The notes under the pieces are model-generated. The model did no database searches, was not told the origin of the DNA, and worked only from the letters and a program-made list of their open reading frames with translations. Both the position numbers and the translations under genes were made by a program. A stretch of DNA of 64,000 bases from Paludisphaera soli (GTDB lineage Bacteria > Planctomycetota > Planctomycetia > Isosphaerales > Isosphaeraceae): contig NZ_JAALJI010000001.1 in NCBI RefSeq assembly GCF_011064595.1, positions 62,001 through 126,000 on the forward strand. The letters are read 5' to 3'. Positions 27,229 through 35,189 of this stretch are shown piece by piece; the stretch's first letter is position 1; each line of letters starts with the position of its first letter.

Positions 27229-27564
27229 CGGAGGGTCCTCGGGCTGGAGGGCGGCGGGTGTTTTCCGGGGGCCTCCAGGATAACGCCACGTCCTCGGGCT
27301 TCTATGAATCAGCGAGGAAACCCGCGGGAAACTTCGGGGAAGGGCCCGCCCTCGAGGCCCGCCTCGGAACCGGGCCGGAATTTCTGATGGACCGGGGCCG
27401 ATCGGTCGACATATCCTGGATCGCGTGGACCGTGACGGGCCGGATCGGCCGGCGGCGGTCGCGCGTCTCGGACGGCCGGATCTCAGGATGGACGCGGCGA
27501 GGGCCTTCGCCCTCGCGCCCCGGCGCAACTCCCGAACGACCCTCACACGAAGGACGAGAGCCTG
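27229..27564. other. 336-base divergent intergenic region
   Basis: Separates the DUF1559 gene (minus) from the DUF362 gene (plus), so it should hold promoters for both. I see GC-rich sequence with a few AT-richer spots (around 27408-27420). No hexamer pair is convincing, and there is no gene. Confidence 0.4.
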
Positions 27565-28797
27565 ATGAGCGATCGCTATCCTTGCGGCACCTTGAAGCGT
27601 CGTGGGTTCCTGGGCGCGGCGGCCGCGGCGGTCGGGGCCGCCTCGATGGGCGGGAGGTCGGCCCGCGGCGACGAGGCCGCGGCCGTCGCCGGCGCGACGA
27701 TCCACGGCCCGAAGGCCGAGAAGAGCAAGTTCGACCTGCCGGGCCTCTATCCCGGCCGCGTGGTCGAGGTCAAGAACCCGGCCATGATCCGCGAGGGCAA
27801 GAAGGACCGCGAGGCCATCAAGGCGAGCCTGGACAAGGGCCTGACCTCGCTGACCGGCGCCGACGACGCCGTCGAGGCGTGGAAGACCTTCTTCGAGCCC
27901 GGCGACGTCGTCGGCATCAAGGTCGTCCCCAACGGCTACCCCCACGCCTTCTCCTCGCACGAGCTGGTGCTGGAGACGATCGAGGGCCTCAAGGCGGCCG
28001 GCGTGAAGCCCCGCGACATCTTCGTCTACGAGCGATTCCGCTCCGAGATGCTGGACGCCAAATACGATAAGATCCTGCCGGACGGCATCCGCTGGGGGGG
28101 CCTGACGGCCACCGGGGCCCCCCAGATCGCCATGGAGTTCGAAGGGTTCAAGGACGACCCGATCGCCGGCTACGATCGCGACGCGTTCATCCAGATGGAC
28201 CTCGTCCACTACGGCGAGGACCCGAAGGACGACAGGCAGTACCGCTCCCACCTGGGCAAGCTGCTGACCAAGGTCGTCAACAAGGTCGTCGCGATCCCCT
28301 GCCTGAAGGACCACCGCTCGGCGGGCGTCACCGGCGCCTTGAAGAACATCAGCCACGGCTCCGTGAACAACGTGGCGCGGTCGCACGCCAACCACTTCAC
28401 CAACACCTGCAACCAGTTTATCCCCCAGGTGGTCAGCCACCCCGTCCTCAAGTCCAAGTTCGTCCTCCAGATCATGGACGGCGTGCGCGGGGTGTTCCAC
28501 GGCGGGCCCACCTCGGTGCAGAACGGCCGCTGGACCTGGGACAACAACGCCCTGCTCTTCGCCACCGACGCGGTCGCCCTGGACCGCGTGGAGTGGCAGC
28601 TCATCGACGCCAAGCGGAAGGCGGAGAACCTCCCGCCGGTCGCCGCCTCGGGCAAGACGGCCCTCGACCCGACCGGCATCGAGGGCTTCGACGTCCGCCA
28701 GCCGCAGCACATCGCCCTGGCGGCGACGCTCGGCCTGGGCGCCTACCTCTTCGAAGGCAAGGGCGCGCTGATCCGTCACGACGTGATCACGATCTGA
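27565..28797 (+). CDS. DUF362 domain protein, Tat-exported
   Basis: A 410-residue protein. The N-terminus carries a twin-arginine signal (KRRGFLGAAAAAVGAASMGG). The body matches DUF362: GDVVGIKVVPNGYPHAFSSHELVLETIEGLKAAGV, then VVNKVVAIPCLKDHRSAGVTGALKNISHGSVNNV, and the later LLFATDAVALDRVEWQLID. The family is often linked to iron-sulfur proteins, but this member shows no ferredoxin-type CxxCxxC cluster. The role is unknown, with periplasmic location inferred. The start has an AAGGA site. The gene ends 11 bases into the convergent VWA gene. Confidence 0.82.
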   Translation: MSDRYPCGTLKRRGFLGAAAAAVGAASMGGRSARGDEAAAVAGATIHGPKAEKSKFDLPGLYPGRVVEVKNPAMIREGKKDREAIKASLDKGLTSLTGADDAVEAWKTFFEPGDVVGIKVVPNGYPHAFSSHELVLETIEGLKAAGVKPRDIFVYERFRSEMLDAKYDKILPDGIRWGGLTATGAPQIAMEFEGFKDDPIAGYDRDAFIQMDLVHYGEDPKDDRQYRSHLGKLLTKVVNKVVAIPCLKDHRSAGVTGALKNISHGSVNNVARSHANHFTNTCNQFIPQVVSHPVLKSKFVLQIMDGVRGVFHGGPTSVQNGRWTWDNNALLFATDAVALDRVEWQLIDAKRKAENLPPVAASGKTALDPTGIEGFDVRQPQHIALAATLGLGAYLFEGKGALIRHDVITI

Positions 28798-29998
28798 TCG
28801 GAGACGATCCCGGATCCGAACGCCTCAGCCGCGCCGGCAGGAACGCCAGCGCGGCGAGGCCCGCGGCCAGCGCCAGGAACAGGGGCGACCAGCCCGCCGC
28901 CGGCACGACCATGCCGGGGATGAAGACGGCCGTCTCTCCGGCCTGGCGGCTCCCCCGGTGGAACACCCGCACCGGGCGGAGCGTCCCGTCCGGGATCCGC
29001 CGATCGCTCTGGTAGACGAGCGAGTACCCCGCGCCGAGGCGCTCGGCGATCGCCTCGTATACCTTCCGCAGCTCGTCGGCCCGGCGCGAGGGGTAGTACT
29101 CCCCGCGCGTGGCCTTCGCCAGTTGCTCCAGCTCGCGTCCGGCGATGGCCCGCTCGTCACCCAGGCCCAGCGTGTAGATCGGCAGGCCGAGCCGATTCGC
29201 CGCGTCGGCGTTCTCGTCGAGCGTGGTCGCGCTCGACGTGTCCTGTCCGTCCGTCAGCGCGATCACAACGCGACGGCCCGACTGCTCCGCGAGCAGCTCC
29301 AACGCCAGGGCGACGGCGTCGTGGAACCGCGTCGGGCCGTCGGCGAACAGGTCGTCGACCGCCCGGCGGATCTTCTCGCGGTCGGTCGTGAAGGGGCGGA
29401 TCAGCTCCACCTGGCCGCTGAACGCCACCACGGCCACCTTGGACCCTTGCGGCATCTTCTCGACGAACCGCGCGACGGCGGCCTTGAGCGAGGCCAGCCG
29501 CGCCTCCTCGTTCATGCTGCCGCTGCGGTCGACGACCAGGACGATCGTCGTCGCCACCTCCTCGGTCGACAGCGGCGCCTGGAACTCCAGGATCGGCCGC
29601 TCCTGGCCCTCCTCGGTCACCCAGAACTCGTCCCGCTTCGCATCGCGGACGAACGTCCCGTCCGGCCGGCGCAGCTCGAACTGCACCCCGATGCGCGGGA
29701 AGTCGTCCTGGCTCGCCCCGGTCACGACCACCGAGAGGTCGTCGGCGGCTTTCGGCTCGGCTTCCTGCGCGCGGGCGAGGCTCAGGCACGAGAGCGCGAA
29801 CACGAGCGCCGCGACCAGAGCGAAACTCCGTTCTCCCCTCGTGGGATAGGGTGGCCGAAGGCCGGATGAGGGGGGCACCTCGAAAGGCCGTTGCTGCTCC
29901 GAGAAGTCCGCCTTGCTGGTCCCCCTCATCCGCCCCTTCGGGGCACCTTCCCCCACCAGGAGGGAAGGGAAATTCAACACGGCCCGACCGTGGCTCAT
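28787..29998 (-). CDS. VWA-domain membrane protein with repeat-derived N-terminus
   Basis: A 403-residue protein, last gene of the Hsp70/FHA operon. Its ATG overlaps the TGA of the FHA gene (ATGA), so translation is coupled. Residues 10-56 are encoded by a RIME-like repeat pair. A hydrophobic signal (FALVAALVFALSCLSLARA, about 59-77) follows, then a beta-sandwich-like region and a VWA domain with a complete MIDAS (DRSGS, the Thr of GPTRFHD, and LTDGQD), and a C-terminal transmembrane helix (SPLFLALAAGLAALAFLPARLRR). VWA domains bind ligands through a metal. The internal position of the signal peptide is odd and may impair export. Function in the operon is unknown. Confidence 0.85.
   Translation of the reverse strand: MSHGRAVLNFPSLLVGEGAPKGRMRGTSKADFSEQQRPFEVPPSSGLRPPYPTRGERSFALVAALVFALSCLSLARAQEAEPKAADDLSVVVTGASQDDFPRIGVQFELRRPDGTFVRDAKRDEFWVTEEGQERPILEFQAPLSTEEVATTIVLVVDRSGSMNEEARLASLKAAVARFVEKMPQGSKVAVVAFSGQVELIRPFTTDREKIRRAVDDLFADGPTRFHDAVALALELLAEQSGRRVVIALTDGQDTSSATTLDENADAANRLGLPIYTLGLGDERAIAGRELEQLAKATRGEYYPSRRADELRKVYEAIAERLGAGYSLVYQSDRRIPDGTLRPVRVFHRGSRQAGETAVFIPGMVVPAAGWSPLFLALAAGLAALAFLPARLRRSDPGSSPIRS
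29831..29970. repeat. RIME-like inverted repeat pair inside the VWA gene
   Basis: Two copies of a roughly 45-50-base element face each other: 29831-29875 and 29920-29970, with about 44 bases between. Each has the pattern of a CCTTCCCCC..GGGGAAGG-type palindrome next to GCCCCTTCGGGGC or GGCCGAAGGCC and a CCCCTCATCC motif. This resembles the widely spread RIME1-type intergenic element. A second locus in this window is at 62151-62250. Here the element lies in the first 56 codons of a gene, in frame. Confidence 0.75.
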
Positions 29999-31470
29999 GG
30001 CTGCTCCTTCCGACTCGGCGGGAACGCGAGGTAGGAGACGCCCGCCAGAGCGAGTCCCAGCGCCAGGGCCGCGAACGTCGGCGAGCCGAAGACGGGCTCG
30101 ACGCTGCGGACGGTCGCGAAGACCAGGGACGACGACAGGACGCCGACGACCGCGCCGGCGAAGGCCGAGGCGATCGCGTCGAGGACGCCCCCGCGCGAGC
30201 CCACGGCCCAGCCGACGACCCCCCCGGCCAGCGCCGGCATCGCCGAGGCGCCGAGGAGCCGCGGATCGCCCCCGCTCGCGAGGTAGGGGAGTCGATTCCC
30301 CAGCGCGATAAGGCCCCGGAGGATCAACACCGCCAGGGGAAACGTCCAGAGCCGTCGGGCGAGCGAAAGCCCCTCCAGCCGCTCTCCGAGCGAGTCCGCC
30401 GGGGACCAGCCCGGCCCGGCGACGGCCGCGTCGGGGCCCTGGGGGATCGTCTCGACCCGGGGCCGTTCGACCCGCACGGCCACGCGCCGGGTCTTCCCGC
30501 CGGCGGAGACGACGATCGCGCCGAGCGTGACGTCGAAGGCGTTCTCGGGGGGCTCGATCTCGACGACGACCTCGGTCTCGTCGATCGTCAGGATGACCTT
30601 GCCTCGCTGTTGCGGTGCCAGGCGGATCGCGTCGGGCATGCCGACGGCGGGCTCGATCGCGACGGTCGGCCGCAGGATCCGGTAGCCGACGTTGGCGATC
30701 CGGAACGACCGCCGCGTCACGCCGCCGACGGCCGACACGGGAACGACCAGGGAGTCGGGATGGACGTCCAACTCGGGCGCGGACGATCGCGAGGTCGGCA
30801 GTCGGCCCAGCCAGTCGTCGAGCGTCTCGTCGGCCGTCCAGCCCGGTTCGCGGCGCGGCAGGAGGTCGTCCCTCCCCGTGCGACGGAGGTGCTCGCCCAG
30901 GCGGCCTGAGGCCAGCTCGTCGCGGATCATCGCCCAGCGCTGGGACGAGAGCGTCAGGAAGTCGTCCCAGGAGCGCGACGCCGATCCGTCGGGGAAGGTG
31001 TACGGGGCGGCGAGGGGGGCCGTGCGCGAGGCCGGCGGCCTGGCCGTCGACGGGGTGGCTTTCGCCGGCCCTTTTGGCTCGACCGCCGCGGGCCGCGCCG
31101 GCTTCTCGGATTCGGGCTTGCTCGCCTGTTCACGCCTGACGACGAGCTGGACCGAGCCGACCTGGACGACGTCGCCGGGGAGGAGCGCCCGCTCTTGGCC
31201 GGTGAACAGCCGCTGGCGGTTGACGAACGTCCCGCCGGGGCTGTCGAGGTCGCGAATCGCCAGGCCGTCGCTCTCGCGCCGGAGGGCGGCCTGACGCTCG
31301 GCCATCCGACGCGGGGATTCGCCCTCCTGGTCGGCGAGGCTGAGATGGCCGGGGGCCCAGGGGCCGTTGCCGATCGTGGTCTCGTCGCGTTCGAGCGCGT
31401 AGCGCCGACCGGGCTCGCGGCCTTTGGCGATCTCCAGGCTCCATCGGGTCTTGGCAGCGGTCGTGGGCAT
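29995..31470 (-). CDS. FHA-like domain membrane protein
   Basis: A 491-residue protein. The N-terminal FHA-like domain (about 8-112) keeps the DLDSPGGTFVNRQRL and LPGDVVQVGSVQLVVRR strands. It lacks the usual phosphothreonine-pocket residues: the GR is GN, and the SRxH block reads AERQ. A Pro/Ala linker follows, then a short WDDFLTLSSQRWAMIRDELASG helix region and an Ig-like beta domain (SLVVPVSAVGGVTRRSFRIANVGYR...VTLGAIVVSAGGKTRRVAVRVERP). About four C-terminal hydrophobic segments come last, from LWTFPLAVLILRGL to LALGLALAGVSYLAF. It lies 6 bases downstream of the other FHA gene and overlaps the VWA gene by ATGA. The Ig-like part may be a protein-binding module. Confidence 0.82.
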   Translation of the reverse strand: MPTTAAKTRWSLEIAKGREPGRRYALERDETTIGNGPWAPGHLSLADQEGESPRRMAERQAALRRESDGLAIRDLDSPGGTFVNRQRLFTGQERALLPGDVVQVGSVQLVVRREQASKPESEKPARPAAVEPKGPAKATPSTARPPASRTAPLAAPYTFPDGSASRSWDDFLTLSSQRWAMIRDELASGRLGEHLRRTGRDDLLPRREPGWTADETLDDWLGRLPTSRSSAPELDVHPDSLVVPVSAVGGVTRRSFRIANVGYRILRPTVAIEPAVGMPDAIRLAPQQRGKVILTIDETEVVVEIEPPENAFDVTLGAIVVSAGGKTRRVAVRVERPRVETIPQGPDAAVAGPGWSPADSLGERLEGLSLARRLWTFPLAVLILRGLIALGNRLPYLASGGDPRLLGASAMPALAGGVVGWAVGSRGGVLDAIASAFAGAVVGVLSSSLVFATVRSVEPVFGSPTFAALALGLALAGVSYLAFPPSRKEQP

Positions 31471-31476
31471 GGTTCC

Positions 31477-32385
31477 TTATCGCCGTCGAAAGATCAGGGA
31501 GGTCTTCCCCAGCTCGATCCGGTCGCCGTCGCCCAATCGGCGGTCGCCGGCGCAGGGGGCCCCGTTGACGCGGGTCGCGCCCGAACGCGAGAGGTTGCGA
31601 AGGACGTAGCCGTCGCCCGAGCGGACGATCTCGGCGTGGGCCCGCTCGACGGCCGGGTCGCCGAAGATCCCCACGTCGGCCTTCTCGTCGAGCCCCAGCC
31701 GGCAGGTCGGACGGGCCAGGAGGTAGATCCGCCCCTCCTGCCGGCCGCTGGCGACCTGGACCCAGGCCCGCCGAAGGGCCTGCTCGACCAGGGCCAGGAA
31801 CAGCCCCAGCCCGCCGCCGAGGATCACCACGCCGAGCGCCTGGCTGAGGTCGTAGCGGTTCCCCAGCGCGATGCGGAGGGCCTCGAAGCAGAGCCCGCCG
31901 ATGAAGCCGCCGAGCCCGCCGCCGATCAGCCCGAACGTCAGCCGCTGGAACGAACGGTCGGCGATCCCCTGCCCCAGCCCGATCCCCAGGCCCAGCACCG
32001 TCCACGACGCCGCCCGCCCCAGCAACCCCCCCTGGAAGGCGCCGATGACGAACTCGCCGAGCACCAGGCCGACGGCCCCGCCGACCGCCGAGGCCGGCGT
32101 GGCCCTCGCCGCGGCGCGGGCCATCCGTCGCCACGATCCGTCGCGCAGCGGGCCCCAGGCGTTGAGGAAGAAGCCGATCGCGCCGCCGAGGATCGCGCCG
32201 GCCCAGGCGTCGCGGACGTAGACCGATTTCGCCTCCACCGTCTCGACGTAGAGGTAGAGCCCGAACAGCCCGCCGAGCGCGCCCGCCAGCGCCAGGTCGT
32301 AAGCCTGCCGGGCGCTCGCCCCGATCCGGCCGGTCCGGGCGGCCTCGGCCATGACGTGCGCCTTCGCGGTCGATGCGGCGCTCAT
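31477..32385 (-). CDS. membrane protein with C-terminal FHA domain
   Basis: A 302-residue protein starting MSAASTAKAHVMAEAARTG at 32385, overlapping the stop of the Hsp70-VWA gene by ATGA. The first two thirds hold about six glycine-rich hydrophobic segments (LALAGALGGLFGLYLYV, AILGGAIGFFLNAWG, VGGAVGLVLGEFVIGAFQGGLL and so on) resembling glycine-zipper helices. The C-terminal 90 residues form an FHA domain (GRIYLLARPTCRLGLDEKADVGIFGDPAVERAHAEIV...ATRVNGAPC). The Asn-Gly is kept, but the pThr-binding Ser is Glu (VERAHA). It is probably a membrane anchor for the complex; the role is inferred from operon context. Confidence 0.82.
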   Translation of the reverse strand: MSAASTAKAHVMAEAARTGRIGASARQAYDLALAGALGGLFGLYLYVETVEAKSVYVRDAWAGAILGGAIGFFLNAWGPLRDGSWRRMARAAARATPASAVGGAVGLVLGEFVIGAFQGGLLGRAASWTVLGLGIGLGQGIADRSFQRLTFGLIGGGLGGFIGGLCFEALRIALGNRYDLSQALGVVILGGGLGLFLALVEQALRRAWVQVASGRQEGRIYLLARPTCRLGLDEKADVGIFGDPAVERAHAEIVRSGDGYVLRNLSRSGATRVNGAPCAGDRRLGDGDRIELGKTSLIFRRR

Positions 32386-34469
32386 CGGCTCAGGACCCTC
32401 AAGGAGCGGCCCCCCTCGGCGATCACGCGGGCGATGTGGCCGAAGGTCTGCACCAGCTCGCCCCCCTTGACGAAGATCGACGCGGCCTCGCTGCTGGCGA
32501 GCCGGCTCAGGTACTCGCGATCGGCCGAGCCCATGCCGATCGCCACGACCTCGATCCCCTGCGCCCGAGCGGCCTCGGCCTGCTCCACCGCGCTCTCGGC
32601 GGCGTCGGGATAGCCGTCGGTCAGCAGGACGATATAGCGACGGGCGTCGTCGGCCACCAGTTCGCCTCGGGCCAGCTCCAGGGCGTCCGAGAGGTTCGTG
32701 CTCCCCTCGGCCTCCAGGCGGTGGATCGCCGCGTGCACGCGTCGGACGTTGCTGGTCGCGGGGGCCTGCAGGGCCACGATCGTCGCGAACGAGATCAGGC
32801 CGACCTCCATCGTGGTGAAGTCGCAGCGGTCGAGGAACTCGCGCGCCGCGTTCTGGGCCTCGATCAGCGGGTCGCCCATCATGCTGGACGAGCAGTCGAC
32901 CAGCAGCATGACGCGGATCTTGCCGCCGATCGAGTCCTCCGCGACGGTCCGCGGCGGGCCGGCGAGCCACGACAAATCGTCCGGCACGGGCTCGACGGTC
33001 ATCGACAATCGGTGCCCGCTGTCGCGCTGGGTGGCGCGGACCTGGACCACGCCGTCGGCGTCGTACGAGAGGCCGACGTCCACCGCGACCTCGGCGTCGG
33101 TCGCGGCGATGCCGTGGAAGACGTACTTGCCGAGGATCGTGCAGTCGAGCGGCGCGGCGCTCTCGCCCTGGGTCAGGTAGACTTCCAGCTTCGCGTTCTC
33201 GCCGCCATGGGTCGCATGCAGATAAGTGCGCACGTCTTCGGCGGGGATCGCCAGGTTGCGGCGGATGACGACGTCGTTGACGTAGGCCGAGCCGTCGGCC
33301 GAGACGGCGACGACGCCCAGGCTGTGCGACATCACGTCGATCACGCGGCGGGCCGGCGGGGGGCTCGCGCCCATGCCGAGCGTGAACTTCGGCAGGGCGT
33401 CGCCGATGGTCTCGCCGGCCTCCATCGCCGCCTGGACGGCCGCGCCCAGGGCGACGACCTCGTCGACGTTCACGCCGGTCCGGGGGGCCTTGCCGGCCAT
33501 CTTCGCGACGTACGTCCGCACCATCGGCATGCGGGTGGAGCCGCCGACGAGCAGGACGCCGTCGAGCCGGTGCCACGAGAGGCCGGCCTCGCCGAGCGCC
33601 TCCTCGGTGAGCCTCCGCGTGCGGTCCATGAGCGGCGCGGTCATGGCCTCGAACTCGTCGCGGGTGACCTCGAACGTCTTCCGCTCGGCGCCGAGCTGGA
33701 GGGTCACGCGGGCGGCGCTCCGCTCCGAGAGGGTCCATTTCGCCTGCTCGCTGCGGATGAGGACCTCGTTCAGGGCGACGGGGTCGTCGAGCGGGTCGAA
33801 GCCGGTCTCGTCGGCGAACTTCTCGGCCAGGAACGTGGCGATGCGGTCGTCCCAGTTCTTGCCGCCCAGGTCGTGGTCGCCGGCCGTGGCGAGCACGGCC
33901 ACGTCCGCCGGCGTGATCCGCGCGACGGTGACGTCGAACGTGCCGCCGCCGAGGTCGTAGATCAGGACCGTCTCGTCCCCGTCCTGGGAGCGGTTGAGGC
34001 CGTATGCGAGGCTCGCGGCGGTCGGCTCGTTGACGATCCGCATGACGCGGAGCCCGGCCGCCTCGCCGGCGGCGATCGTCGCCTTGCGCTGGGCGTCGCC
34101 GAAGTAGGCCGGCACGGTGATCACCGCGCGGTCGACCTCCTCGCCCATCGCGGCCTCGGCGTCCTCCTTCAGCCTCTTGAGGACCAGGGCGGAGAGGTCG
34201 GCGGCCGAGTAGGGCTTGCCGTGGAATTCCAGCTGATACAGCGGGCTCCCCATGTGGGGCTTGAAGAAGCTGGCGATCTCGGAGTCGCCCAGCCGGGCCC
34301 ACTCCTTCGCCTCCTGCCCCACCGCCGGCGGGTCGACGCCGAAGTAGATCACCGACGGCGTGATGTTCGCCCCCTCGCGGTTCGCGACCACCTCCGGCCG
34401 CCCGTACGCGTTCCGCCGCGCCACGACCGAGTTCGTCGTCCCCAGGTCGATCCCCACGAACGCGGCCAT
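32382..34469 (-). CDS. Hsp70-VWA fusion protein
   Basis: A 695-residue protein. Residues 1 to about 370 are a full Hsp70 ATPase domain: GIDLGTTNSVV, VITVPAYFGDAQR, NEPTAASLAYGL, YDLGGGTFDVTV and VLLVGGSTRMPMV. A beta-type substrate-binding domain follows (VMSHSLGVVAVSADG...LSYDADGVVQVRATQRDSGHRLSMTVEP). From about 518 to the end is a VWA domain with a complete MIDAS (DCSSS at 525, the Thr in EGSTNLSDAL, and LTDGYPD). The helical lid of DnaK is absent and replaced by the VWA. No signal peptide, so cytoplasmic. It lies 3 bases downstream of the Uma2-like gene and overlaps the FHA gene. Likely a regulated chaperone or assembly factor, unlike housekeeping DnaK. Confidence 0.92.
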   Translation of the reverse strand: MAAFVGIDLGTTNSVVARRNAYGRPEVVANREGANITPSVIYFGVDPPAVGQEAKEWARLGDSEIASFFKPHMGSPLYQLEFHGKPYSAADLSALVLKRLKEDAEAAMGEEVDRAVITVPAYFGDAQRKATIAAGEAAGLRVMRIVNEPTAASLAYGLNRSQDGDETVLIYDLGGGTFDVTVARITPADVAVLATAGDHDLGGKNWDDRIATFLAEKFADETGFDPLDDPVALNEVLIRSEQAKWTLSERSAARVTLQLGAERKTFEVTRDEFEAMTAPLMDRTRRLTEEALGEAGLSWHRLDGVLLVGGSTRMPMVRTYVAKMAGKAPRTGVNVDEVVALGAAVQAAMEAGETIGDALPKFTLGMGASPPPARRVIDVMSHSLGVVAVSADGSAYVNDVVIRRNLAIPAEDVRTYLHATHGGENAKLEVYLTQGESAAPLDCTILGKYVFHGIAATDAEVAVDVGLSYDADGVVQVRATQRDSGHRLSMTVEPVPDDLSWLAGPPRTVAEDSIGGKIRVMLLVDCSSSMMGDPLIEAQNAAREFLDRCDFTTMEVGLISFATIVALQAPATSNVRRVHAAIHRLEAEGSTNLSDALELARGELVADDARRYIVLLTDGYPDAAESAVEQAEAARAQGIEVVAIGMGSADREYLSRLASSEAASIFVKGGELVQTFGHIARVIAEGGRSLRVLSR

Positions 34470-34472
34470 CGA

Positions 34473-35144
34473 TCAGCCCTCCTCGGGGTGCTGGACGTTC
34501 TCGCGAAGCCAGGACCGGAAGTCGAGCGTCCAGGCCGTGTCGTTGCCCAGCATATGCCTCTGGAGGAAACGCGGGATCTCAGCGAGAGGCGCGAGCGGGA
34601 GAGCGAGACTCGCATCGACGGCCTGATAAGATTCGCCGACCAGCCGGAGGACCTGAAGACGCTCGCCGTCGAACCGCCAGATTTCGGGGATCTTCAGACC
34701 GGCGTAAACGCCTATGCGAAGGGACGAATCGCTCGTGACGTCGATCTCGACCGCGAGGTCGAGGGGCGGATCGACGTCCAGGTCGACGCGCGACCAGTCG
34801 GCGACCTTGCCGGCGTTTCCGAAGTAGTAGCATTGATCCGGTTCCAGCCCGCGCCGGGCGTCCTCGCGACGGAGCGTCGTCGAGCCCATCGCGACGACCC
34901 GCACGCCCCACTCCATAGTCATGACATCGATCATCCTTCCGATGAGCATTTTGTAACGTTCATGGATCGAGAGCGGCGTCATGAGTTCGAGCGTCCCGCG
35001 GTCGAAGGTGATGCGAAGCCGTCGATCGGCGAAAAGCTCCAGGAGCGATGCGTACTGCTCCCAGGAGACGCCTCCCAGGACGAGCCGGCCGCCGTCCTCC
35101 CGCGATCGTGAGCCGGCATCCGTTTTTCGAGCCACCGTGGACAT
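34473..35144 (-). CDS. Uma2-family (DUF820) putative endonuclease
   Basis: A protein of about 223 residues with the Uma2/DUF820 restriction-nuclease-like fold: GVSWEQYASLLELFADRRLRITFDRGTLELMTP, then DLAVEIDVTSDSS and KIPEIWRFDGERLQVL. The acidic PD-(D/E)xK core is recognisable (Asp and Glu of LDLAVEID), though the usual Lys position is hard to place. The start MSTVARKTD at 35144 is preferred; an in-frame GTG or ATG 8 codons earlier (35168) sits inside a 9-base tandem repeat. Uma2 genes are abundant and mobile in planctomycetes and cyanobacteria, and this one may have inserted into the Hsp70 operon. No activity is established for the family. Confidence 0.82.
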   Translation of the reverse strand: MSTVARKTDAGSRSREDGGRLVLGGVSWEQYASLLELFADRRLRITFDRGTLELMTPLSIHERYKMLIGRMIDVMTMEWGVRVVAMGSTTLRREDARRGLEPDQCYYFGNAGKVADWSRVDLDVDPPLDLAVEIDVTSDSSLRIGVYAGLKIPEIWRFDGERLQVLRLVGESYQAVDASLALPLAPLAEIPRFLQRHMLGNDTAWTLDFRSWLRENVQHPEEG

Positions 35145-35150
35145 GATCGT

Positions 35151-35177
35151 CGCCCCCATCGCCCCCATCGCCCCCGA
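35151..35177. repeat. 9-base tandem repeat, three copies, before the Uma2-like start
   Basis: CGCCCCCAT is present twice and CGCCCCCGA once, in tandem, 7 bases upstream of the probable ATG of the Uma2-like gene (GGGGGCGAT on the coding strand). It covers the region where the ribosome-binding site would be. Copy-number change would shift the spacing in steps of 9 bases or lengthen the alternative N-terminus by three residues per copy. Confidence 0.6.
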
Positions 35178-35189
35178 CGCCGTCGGTCG

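Noticed and set aside
27229-28779. Upstream extension of the DUF1559 frame to 865 codons
   Set aside because: The added part is antisense to the Tat-signal DUF362 gene and the prepilin signal would sit deep inside the protein.
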